DNA from: Desulfobacula sp. | GTDB lineage: Bacteria; Desulfobacterota; Desulfobacteria; Desulfobacterales; Desulfobacteraceae | NCBI GenBank assembly: GCA_029940245.1 | Contig: JAOZRF010000035.1 | Location: 1-12,671, forward strand | Length of the DNA: 12,671 bases | Direction of reading: 5' to 3' | Part shown: in pieces, positions 1 through 6,489 of the stretch | How the letters are laid out: every line of letters starts with the position of its first letter | Position numbering within the stretch: position 1 is the first letter of the stretch | The notes under the pieces: generated by a model | The model's input: only the letters and a program-made list of their open reading frames with translations | What the model was told of the DNA's origin: nothing | The model's database searches: none | Translations under genes and position numbers: made by a program

Positions 1-186
1 AATGATATTTTTACCTGCCCACAAACAGTGGAACAGGGCCTTGAACGATTTCATACGGCACATCATTGCCCAGGTTTGACCCTGGAGCAGGTGGTTGAAA
101 CATATTATCCAGAGCTTGAAAAAGCCTTTTATTTAAACCTGGTGCGCCTGACAGACCCGAAAGGCTATGGTTTTTTTATGGGGTAG
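1..186 (+). CDS. C-terminal fragment of an unrecognised protein (5' end outside window)
   Basis: An open frame (frame 1) runs from the first base to a TAG stop at 184-186, giving 61 residues with no start of its own that would make a sensible gene. It is therefore probably the tail of a longer protein that begins upstream. The visible part is soluble-looking and mixed in charge, with two cysteines (residues 6 and 23 of the fragment), a HHCPG stretch and an aromatic cluster (ETYYPELEKAFYLNL) before a GYGFFMG end. I do not recognise the family. It points the same way as the exporter operon and ends 32 bases before the next small gene, so it could share a transcript with it. That it is coding rests on the uninterrupted frame and plausible composition only. 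Confidence 0.55.
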   Translation, partial: NDIFTCPQTVEQGLERFHTAHHCPGLTLEQVVETYYPELEKAFYLNLVRLTDPKGYGFFMG

Positions 187-218
187 GATTCAAAAAAATA
201 TTTAAAACGGCTCTTGTT

Positions 219-494
219 TTGAATCTAATAACAGGTGTAATCGCTGTTATACTTCGCATGAATTTTAATTATTTTGCCAGGGTAAATTTAGTGGATTTTA
301 TATCTTTTATCGGCATTTCTTTTTGGATAGTCGGGGGCGCTGGACTATTAGGAAATACCAGGTATAAAAGCTCCAGAAAGGTTGATTTCACCCCTGATTT
401 TGAATATGAAAACAAAGGGTATTATTTCACTTTTGTAATGTTTATTTGTGGTATCCCTTCAATAGTCACAGGGATTATTTTATTTATCATTTGA
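219..494 (+). CDS. Small membrane protein of unknown function, 91 aa
   Basis: This frame encodes a small hydrophobic protein. A membrane segment is clear at about residues 26-44 (FISFIGISFWIVGGAGLLG), another at the C-terminus (about 70-91), and a weaker hydrophobic stretch at 3-12. The loop between the two clear segments is polar and charged (RYKSSRKVDFTPDFEYENKG). The layout loosely resembles small DUF3899-like membrane proteins, but I cannot confirm this. The start is uncertain: TTG at 219 gives 91 residues, ATG at 258 gives 78, and neither has a good ribosome-binding site. It lies between the upstream fragment and the exporter operon on the same strand, and its stop codon sits in the edge of a terminator-like hairpin. 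An accessory or immunity-type role for the exporter is possible, but only position suggests it. Confidence 0.5.
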   Translation: MNLITGVIAVILRMNFNYFARVNLVDFISFIGISFWIVGGAGLLGNTRYKSSRKVDFTPDFEYENKGYYFTFVMFICGIPSIVTGIILFII

Positions 495-532
495 ACAAAT
501 TGGGGTTAGACCCCGATTTTTTCGATTTGTTC
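493..532 (+). terminator. Terminator-like hairpin with competing outer stem, upstream of the ABC gene
   Basis: The arms aaattggggt (497-506) and accccgattt (510-519) form a 10-bp stem with one G-T wobble and a 3-base loop. Six T residues run through 517-522, the pattern of an intrinsic terminator for the small gene ending at 494. In addition, gaacaaat (493-500) is perfectly complementary to atttgttc (525-532). This outer 8-bp stem keeps the GGGGT/ACCCC core but would break the lower terminator stem and bulge the T tract. The two foldings compete, so an attenuator is conceivable. The core GGGGTTAGACCCC also resembles an intergenic repeat family (see 8044-8080). Confidence 0.6.
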
Positions 533-536
533 CTCC

Positions 537-584
537 ATGAGGGGGCCGATGAGAGAACCCATAAGGGAGCCGATGAAAGATCAC
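537..584 (+). repeat. Four 12-bp tandem repeat units at the ABC gene start
   Basis: Four degenerate 12-bp units follow one another: atgagggggccg (537-548), atgagagaaccc (549-560), ataagggagccg (561-572) and atgaaagatcac (573-584). They encode MRGP-MREP-IREP-MKDH. Three units begin with ATG in the same frame. The purine-rich middle of a unit (AGGGGG at 540-545, AAGGGAG at 563-569) lies just upstream of the next unit's ATG, where it could act as a ribosome-binding site. The repeat therefore offers several in-frame starts for the exporter. Confidence 0.7.
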
Positions 585-2327
585 ACAGACACCTCTGCAT
601 ATCAGAACATCCTTAAATTTGCCGTTCTGCTCAAACCCTATTGGAAAAATATCATTGTATTTATTATTACCGGCCTTGTCCTGACGCTTTTGTCTTTGCC
701 CTATCCCTGGCTGACCAAAATAATGATTGACGATGTTATGTTAAGGCAGGACAATTCCCTGCTTTATGTTATTCTTGGTGTCACTTTTATACTGACTGTT
801 TTCAGATCTTTGTTCTCATCAATCAGAAGCTATTACATTTCCTATATCCAGCATGCCATGGCCTATGATATTGAGCTTAAATTTTTCAGGCACATGCAAA
901 GGTTGTCGTTTTCATTTTTTGATTCCCGTGAAATAGCTGAAGTCCTGTCAAGATTCCGGGATGCTGCACAGTCCAGGAGAATACTTATTGATATTTTGAA
1001 CAGGGTTATAACCAATCTGCTGTATTTAAGCATCGTTCCCATGATTGTTTTTTTCATGAACTGGAAGCTTGCCTTAATAGCCGGGGTTACATTGCCATGG
1101 CTGGCTTTTTCATTTTTTGTGTTATCCAAAATTGTCCGGAGATATGCCAGGATTGTTGCAGAAAAAAGGGCAGAGCTTTCTGCTAAAAATTATGAATTTT
1201 TTACAGGTATCAGGGAAATCCAGGCGTTAAATATTGAAAGCCGGATTTTAAACCGGATAAAATTGCTGCTCCTTAAGTTCCGAAAAAAAGACATGGAAAT
1301 GAGAGTGATCAGCAATATCCAGGGGTTGCTGGGAGGGATTGCTACGGCAGGGGGAACCATGCTTTACACATGGTTTGGTGCCACGCTTGTCATAAAAGGG
1401 GAAATGACCGTGGGCGAGCTGATCGCCTTTACCACCTTTATCGGCTATCTTTACAATCCTTTAACCGATATGGTGGGATTATTAGTGCCGATACAGGAAG
1501 TCCTTGTCTATACAAAAAGGTTCTATGAAATATATGATATTAAACCTGAAATTGAAAATCCTGCAAATCCTGTAAAACTTACAAAAATAAAAGGCGATAT
1601 TAATTTATCAAATGTCTGCTTTGGATATAATACCGCCAATCAGCTTTCATTAAATAAAATTAATTTAAACATCCCGGCAGGTTCAAAAGTAGCCGTAGTT
1701 GGTCAGACAGGATCAGGCAAATCCACGCTTATCAGCCTCATTCCCAGGTTTTATGATCCGGGTGAAGGGTGTATCAAAATTGATGGAGTTGATATCAAAG
1801 AGATGTCCCTTGATTTTTTACGGGCACAGATCGGGGTAATGATGCAGGCACCATTTATATTTACCGGCACTATTTTTAACAACATTACCTGTTGGAAAAA
1901 AGGATTTTCCCAAAATGAAGTCATTAAAGCTGCCATGACTGCCAATGTGCATGATTTTGTGTCAAAACTGCCTGATGGCTATGAAACTCTGGTGGGCGAA
2001 AAAGGAGAAACATTATCAGGCGGAGAAAGACAAAGAATTGCGCTTGCAAGGATAATTTTATTGAACAGGCCAATATTAATTCTTGATGAAGCATTGAGCA
2101 GTGTGGATCAAAACACCGAAAGATTGATTCAGGCTAGTCTGAAAAAAGTATTTGAAGGCCGCACTGTTTTTATGGTGACGCACAGGCTATCGATGGTAAG
2201 GGATGCAGATATTATTATTGTTCTTGATAAAGGCAGGATTGCTGAGCAGGGGGAGCATCACGAGCTTTTTAAAAACAAGGGTGCCTATTACAGGCTTTGC
2301 CAGAATAAATTGCAACCGGGAGATTAA
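537..2327 (+). CDS. ABC exporter, fused membrane and ATPase domains (type I secretion inner-membrane component)
   Basis: A full-length half-transporter of up to 596 residues that should dimerise in the inner membrane and use ATP to push a substrate outward. About six membrane helices can be seen (near 38-58, 75-95, 155-175, 177-198, 262-287 and 293-308). The nucleotide-binding domain follows, with Walker A GQTGSGKST (389-397), a Q-loop in VMMQAPF, signature LSGGERQR (493-500), Walker B ILILDE with D517 and E518, and the switch histidine H549. All catalytic motifs are intact. There is no N-terminal C39 peptidase domain, so it does not cut leader peptides itself. Possible starts are 537, 549 and 573; 549 and 573 have upstream purine-rich sites and the first four tetrapeptides look like a repeat, so the protein may really start at 573. 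The downstream protease, adaptor and channel genes indicate type I secretion. A lipid exporter (MsbA-like) role is less likely in this context. Confidence 0.93.
   Translation: MRGPMREPIREPMKDHTDTSAYQNILKFAVLLKPYWKNIIVFIITGLVLTLLSLPYPWLTKIMIDDVMLRQDNSLLYVILGVTFILTVFRSLFSSIRSYYISYIQHAMAYDIELKFFRHMQRLSFSFFDSREIAEVLSRFRDAAQSRRILIDILNRVITNLLYLSIVPMIVFFMNWKLALIAGVTLPWLAFSFFVLSKIVRRYARIVAEKRAELSAKNYEFFTGIREIQALNIESRILNRIKLLLLKFRKKDMEMRVISNIQGLLGGIATAGGTMLYTWFGATLVIKGEMTVGELIAFTTFIGYLYNPLTDMVGLLVPIQEVLVYTKRFYEIYDIKPEIENPANPVKLTKIKGDINLSNVCFGYNTANQLSLNKINLNIPAGSKVAVVGQTGSGKSTLISLIPRFYDPGEGCIKIDGVDIKEMSLDFLRAQIGVMMQAPFIFTGTIFNNITCWKKGFSQNEVIKAAMTANVHDFVSKLPDGYETLVGEKGETLSGGERQRIALARIILLNRPILILDEALSSVDQNTERLIQASLKKVFEGRTVFMVTHRLSMVRDADIIIVLDKGRIAEQGEHHELFKNKGAYYRLCQNKLQPGD
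2318..2322 (+). promoter_or_regulatory. Ribosome-binding site that sets the M16 protease start at 2329
   Basis: GGGAG at 2318-2322 lies 6 bases before the ATG at 2329, which is one base after the ABC stop codon (2325-2327). The open frame extends upstream to 2203, but that part overlaps the ABC coding sequence. Starting at 2329 puts a lipoprotein signal exactly at the N-terminus. Confidence 0.7.
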
Positions 2328-2328
2328 A

Positions 2329-5136
2329 ATGAAAAGAATCATTATTTTCGTTATTTTGTTATTGTTGCTCAGTTCCTGTGCGTCCCATGTGGTGTTTGGG
2401 CCTGAGGACCTGAATAAGGATCTGGTGAATGACCCAAAAACAAGAACCGGTGTTCTTGAAAACGGATTGCAATATGTTATCCGGGTGAATAAAAATCCTG
2501 AAAAAAAGACTGAGTTCCGCCTTGGGGTCAATGTCGGTTCATTGCAGGAGGAGGAGGATGAACAGGGTGCGGCTCATTTTATCGAACATATGGCTTTTAA
2601 CGGGACAGACCATTTTAGTCAAAAAGAATTATTTGATTTTTTTCAAGAGAACGGCATGACATTCGGGTCAGATCTCAATGCATCTACCAGTCACACCAGA
2701 ACGGTTTACAGGTTTTCTTTACCCACGGATCAAAGAGAGATCATTGATAAGGGATTTTTACTATTAAAAGACTGGGCCCATGGAATCCGGTTTGAAAAAC
2801 AGGAAGTGAATAAAGAGCGAAATGTCATTTTAGAAGAATTACGGGCAAGAAAATCTGTCACCAAGCGGGTAAAGGATCAGATTATGCCTCTGGTGTATGG
2901 GCCATCCTATTTAAACAGGCTGCCCATAGGAAAAAAGAGTATCATTAAAACCATTTCGCATCAAAAACTAAAGGCAGTCTATAAAAGATGGTATCAGCCC
3001 GAGCGGATGTCTGTTGTAATTGTAGGAGATATTGATGCAGACGAGATCGAATCCAAAATAAAATCAAGTTTTTCCGGTCTGAAAAACAGTGAAAATTTAT
3101 CTGAATTAAATGATTTTGACATACCCCGATATAACTCATTTCAGTATTTAAATATTCATGATCCCGAGCTGATAGAATCTTCAATACGAATTTACCAGCA
3201 TATAAAAACAAGAAAACTGCTCACGGAAAGAGACCTGCGTCACCGCATGATCGAGCAAATATATATGACCATTTTGAAAAATCGTCTTATGGATAAAAGC
3301 TTGTCAGATTCTTCCTATGAGCGGGTTTTATATTTTCAGGACCGGCTGACAGAATACGACGGGGTTTTTTATCTTGAAGCAAAGGTAAAAAACAATCAAT
3401 TTACAGAATGTTTTAAAGATATTTTCCTGGAATATGAAAGACTTAAACGATACGGGGTTTTGGAATCAGAGGTAAAAGAAGCCAGAAAAAATCTATTGGA
3501 CTATTCTAAAACAAGCGATATAGAGCAAAAAACAAAAAAATCAAAAGTGTTCGCTAACCAATATATTTTGAAATCACTGAATAAAAGCATTATGTTTTCA
3601 CCTCATTCGTATAACAAGCTTTGCTGCAAGTACCTGCCTTCCATTAAGGATTATGACATTAACCTTTTATTAAACCGGCTTGACCCATCAGACAGGATAA
3701 TAGTTTGCCTGGGAAATGATGCATCTTTGAAATTTTTTCCAGATAAGAATGAGGCGGGAAACCTTATGGCAAAAATCAAGTCCATGGAGGTTGGGCCGTA
3801 TTCTCAGCAAAGAGCTAAAGAAGGACTGCCTATGCAGAAGCTTACAAAAGGCAGGATTATAAATACAATTTATCATGAAAAAATTAATGTGACCATACTT
3901 GAACTTTCTAACGGAGCCAGAGTTGTTCTCAAACCCACGCTGTTTAAACAGGATGATATCCTTTTCCAGGCTTACAGTCCCGGAGGGCTTTCATTATTAG
4001 ACCCGGAACTGGCTCCTTTAACGCTGTTGGCAGACCCTATATTTAAACATTCAGGGCTCGGGCCTCTCACAAAACTTGCATTGTACATGAAGCTGAAGTC
4101 TAAAAAGGTATGGGCCGGCATCTATGTGGATACCTATGAAGAAGGTATAAGAGGATCTTTTTCTCCTGTAAACCTGGAACTTTTTTTTAAACTGATCAGC
4201 CTGGGATTTTCTCAGCCAAGGATTGAAAAAAAAGCATTTGAAGATCAGAAGAAAAAATATGCTCAAAAAATGCAGATAATGCAGGATACTGCAACCTGGA
4301 AATTTATCCAAAAAATTGCTCAGACAGCCTGGCCAAAGAATGATTATTCTGAAGCGATTACGGCAGAATCTATCCAGAAGCTTGATTATGCTTCCTGCAA
4401 AAAAGGCCTTCGGAGCCGGTTCCTGAATGCAGGGGATTTTACATTTCAATTTGTAGGGAATTTTAAAATGCATGAAATTCTGCCTTTAATTGAAAAATAT
4501 CTGACCGAGCTTCCGGCAGATAAGCTTAAAGAACAGGTAAAAGATCTCAACTGTAAGCCTTTGCCGGGCAAATTTTCGTTTTCTCTCAATGAAAATATTG
4601 AGAATAAGAGCAATATCCTCATCCAATTAAATCATTATCATACAATCACTGAAAAAAAATCAATTGAGTTTTCTGCTCTTAAAACCATATTAAATATGAA
4701 AATAATAGAAGAGTTAAGGGAGAAACAGGGTTTGATATATTCCGGACATGCTTCGTATCGGTTTTATTCCTTGAATCCGTCTGCGTTTTCTCAAATTACA
4801 TTTTATTTTACCTGTGCATCTGAAAATGTGGAGAAAGTGATTTCCGGTTTAGAAACAATCCTTAAAGATTTGCGTGACACAAGTCTGTCAGAAGAAAAAA
4901 TCACACAAATAAAAGAAATCCAGTTAAACCAATCAAGGGAAGCCAGGCAGGATAATCGCTGGTGGTCCCATTCAATGAAAAGTTTGGTAATGCTGAACCA
5001 GGATCTCAATGATTTGATGGAATATAAAAACTATATTAACGAATTGACTCCTGCTATTTTACAAAACCATGCAAAAAAATATCTGGATGAGACCAATATG
5101 CTGATAGCTGTTTTAAATCCCAACCAAGGCGAATAA
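2329..5136 (+). CDS. M16-family zinc protease, predicted lipoprotein, PqqL-like
   Basis: A 935-residue metalloprotease, close in size to E. coli PqqL. The N-terminus is a lipoprotein signal: MKR, a hydrophobic stretch and the lipobox LSSC with Cys17. Alanine at +2 predicts transfer to the outer membrane, so the enzyme should face the periplasm. The inverted zinc motif HFIEH (83-87) gives ligands H83 and H87 with catalytic E86; E170 in VILEEL is the likely third ligand by comparison with pitrilysin. M16 N-terminal and middle domains occupy roughly residues 45-390. The second half keeps the conserved R797...Y804 pair (REKQGLIY), so both halves of the clamshell are present and the enzyme looks active. 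M16 enzymes degrade or trim unfolded peptides held in a closed chamber. Its place between exporter and adaptor genes suggests it processes the exported substrate or clears failed cargo. The ferredoxin-uptake protease FusC is a family relative, but no TonB receptor gene is seen here. Confidence 0.92.
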   Translation: MKRIIIFVILLLLLSSCASHVVFGPEDLNKDLVNDPKTRTGVLENGLQYVIRVNKNPEKKTEFRLGVNVGSLQEEEDEQGAAHFIEHMAFNGTDHFSQKELFDFFQENGMTFGSDLNASTSHTRTVYRFSLPTDQREIIDKGFLLLKDWAHGIRFEKQEVNKERNVILEELRARKSVTKRVKDQIMPLVYGPSYLNRLPIGKKSIIKTISHQKLKAVYKRWYQPERMSVVIVGDIDADEIESKIKSSFSGLKNSENLSELNDFDIPRYNSFQYLNIHDPELIESSIRIYQHIKTRKLLTERDLRHRMIEQIYMTILKNRLMDKSLSDSSYERVLYFQDRLTEYDGVFYLEAKVKNNQFTECFKDIFLEYERLKRYGVLESEVKEARKNLLDYSKTSDIEQKTKKSKVFANQYILKSLNKSIMFSPHSYNKLCCKYLPSIKDYDINLLLNRLDPSDRIIVCLGNDASLKFFPDKNEAGNLMAKIKSMEVGPYSQQRAKEGLPMQKLTKGRIINTIYHEKINVTILELSNGARVVLKPTLFKQDDILFQAYSPGGLSLLDPELAPLTLLADPIFKHSGLGPLTKLALYMKLKSKKVWAGIYVDTYEEGIRGSFSPVNLELFFKLISLGFSQPRIEKKAFEDQKKKYAQKMQIMQDTATWKFIQKIAQTAWPKNDYSEAITAESIQKLDYASCKKGLRSRFLNAGDFTFQFVGNFKMHEILPLIEKYLTELPADKLKEQVKDLNCKPLPGKFSFSLNENIENKSNILIQLNHYHTITEKKSIEFSALKTILNMKIIEELREKQGLIYSGHASYRFYSLNPSAFSQITFYFTCASENVEKVISGLETILKDLRDTSLSEEKITQIKEIQLNQSREARQDNRWWSHSMKSLVMLNQDLNDLMEYKNYINELTPAILQNHAKKYLDETNMLIAVLNPNQGE

Positions 5137-6489
5137 ATGAGAATCAAGTTTCAATTTGCCTTTATTGATAATATCTTGCGGATATTTTTATTATTATTGG
5201 CCCTGCTGTTTACCCTGATTTTTATTTTATTCTGGTTTTTCAGGATGGATATTACAGCAAAAGGGGAAGGCAAAGTTATCTGTGCTTCATGGGTAGATGT
5301 CAAACCTGAAATAGACGGTATGATTAAAAGCATGGCAGTAAATGAAGGCGAGAAAATAAAAATAGGGAATTTGCTCTTTACCCTGGAAGACAGGGACAGA
5401 AAACTGGAAACACAATCAAGCCTGCAGAAAATAGCTGAAATAGATAAACATATTGCAACGATAAAACAGACCATGTCTATCCGGCAGGAGAACATCACAA
5501 GTGCTATTGCCGAGGCAAAAGCCGGTTTGGACGAAGCCAGAGCCGGCTTCAAGATCATACAAACAGGACCCAAACCCGAAGAAATCGACCTTGGGCAACG
5601 CAGCATTGACCGGGCCCGCCAACAGGTTGAAAAGGCAAATCTTGATTTTGACAGGATGACCAAAGCCTTTTCTTTAAAACTGGTCTCCCGGCAGGATCTG
5701 GACAATTTTTCCCACCAAAAATCACTGTCCCTGACGGATCTGGCCCTTGCTGAAGGCAAACTCGCGCTTATAATGAACAAATATGACAAAAACGAACTTA
5801 CCATGGCAAAGGCCAGGATAAAAAAACAAAAAGCAGTTCTATCAAGCGTCCTGTCCCGCAAAAAAGAGCTGGATATTTTAAAACAGGAACTGACTGTTGC
5901 CCTGAAAGCCCTGTCAACAGAGGAGAAAAGACTTGCTGCACTTAAAAAAAAACTAACACTGACAAAGGTTTTAGCACCCCTGTCCGGAATCATCATGACC
6001 CATGACACCAGACACCTTGAAGGCAAGGCCGTTGTAAGGGGCGAAAGTGTTCTGAAAATCGGCAAAACCCGCGACTATCTGGTTGAATGCCGGGTTTCTG
6101 AAAAAGACTTTCCCCTGGTCAAAATCGGGCAAAAGGCCCGGGTTGCCATAAAGCCCTTTCCCAAAGGCGAATATAAACTGTTTAATGCCATTGTTTTAAC
6201 CACGGGGATTGACAGCAAAACAGGAGGGCCTTCATCAGGCATTGGCATACAGGATAAATTAAATTCGCTGATCAGCGGCCCTTCAGCTTTACAGGAAAAT
6301 TATTACCCAGTAACTCTGACCCTTGAAAAACCCTATTATATGATGGTTTTTGGAAATCGATATGAGGTTAAACCGGGATTTTCTGCTGAAGCCGCCATCA
6401 TCGTTGAAGACGAACGTATTGCAACCTTGCTGTTTAAAAGGGTGCTTCGAATCAAAGGCAGACTCACCCGGGATAATATTCATTTATGA
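5137..6489 (+). CDS. HlyD-family membrane fusion protein (periplasmic adaptor)
   Basis: A 450-residue adaptor that would link the ABC exporter to the outer-membrane channel. A short cytoplasmic N-terminus is followed by one membrane helix (about 13-36). The first half of a lipoyl/barrel-sandwich domain follows (about 45-85, with VKPEIDGMIKSMAVNEGEKI). Residues about 85-275 are rich in K, E, Q, A and L and look like a long coiled-coil hairpin. The second lipoyl half starts at TKVLAPLSGII (from 276), and a beta-barrel region follows (from about 315, YLVECRVSEKDFPLVKIGQKA). The pattern is that of HlyD/EmrA-type adaptors. The ATG at 5137 directly follows the protease stop codon, and the TGA overlaps the start of the next gene, indicating translational coupling. 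The hydrophobic anchor favours the HlyD type over the lipoprotein-anchored RND type. Confidence 0.92.
   Translation: MRIKFQFAFIDNILRIFLLLLALLFTLIFILFWFFRMDITAKGEGKVICASWVDVKPEIDGMIKSMAVNEGEKIKIGNLLFTLEDRDRKLETQSSLQKIAEIDKHIATIKQTMSIRQENITSAIAEAKAGLDEARAGFKIIQTGPKPEEIDLGQRSIDRARQQVEKANLDFDRMTKAFSLKLVSRQDLDNFSHQKSLSLTDLALAEGKLALIMNKYDKNELTMAKARIKKQKAVLSSVLSRKKELDILKQELTVALKALSTEEKRLAALKKKLTLTKVLAPLSGIIMTHDTRHLEGKAVVRGESVLKIGKTRDYLVECRVSEKDFPLVKIGQKARVAIKPFPKGEYKLFNAIVLTTGIDSKTGGPSSGIGIQDKLNSLISGPSALQENYYPVTLTLEKPYYMMVFGNRYEVKPGFSAEAAIIVEDERIATLLFKRVLRIKGRLTRDNIHL

Noticed and set aside
2203..2328. N-terminal extension of the M16 protease frame
   Set aside because: It lies wholly within the ABC coding sequence; the start at 2329 has a ribosome-binding site and begins a perfect lipoprotein signal.
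4051..4473. Minus-strand open frame of 140 codons inside the M16 gene
   Set aside because: The product is Cys/Phe/Arg-rich without any recognisable domain and sits opposite a clear protease domain.
537..5136. ABC plus M16 pair as a ferredoxin-uptake system like FusC/FusD or PqqL/YddA
   Set aside because: Those systems include a TonB-dependent receptor and an SbmA-like transporter; here the ABC protein has the exporter layout and is followed by HlyD and TolC genes. Kept only as an alternative for the protease's ancestry.
5151..6065. Long minus-strand open frame of 304 codons opposite the HlyD gene
   Set aside because: It is a mirror of the lysine/glutamate-rich coiled-coil coding sequence, giving a Ser/Phe/Leu-rich product with no domain, and it lies inside a well-supported gene.
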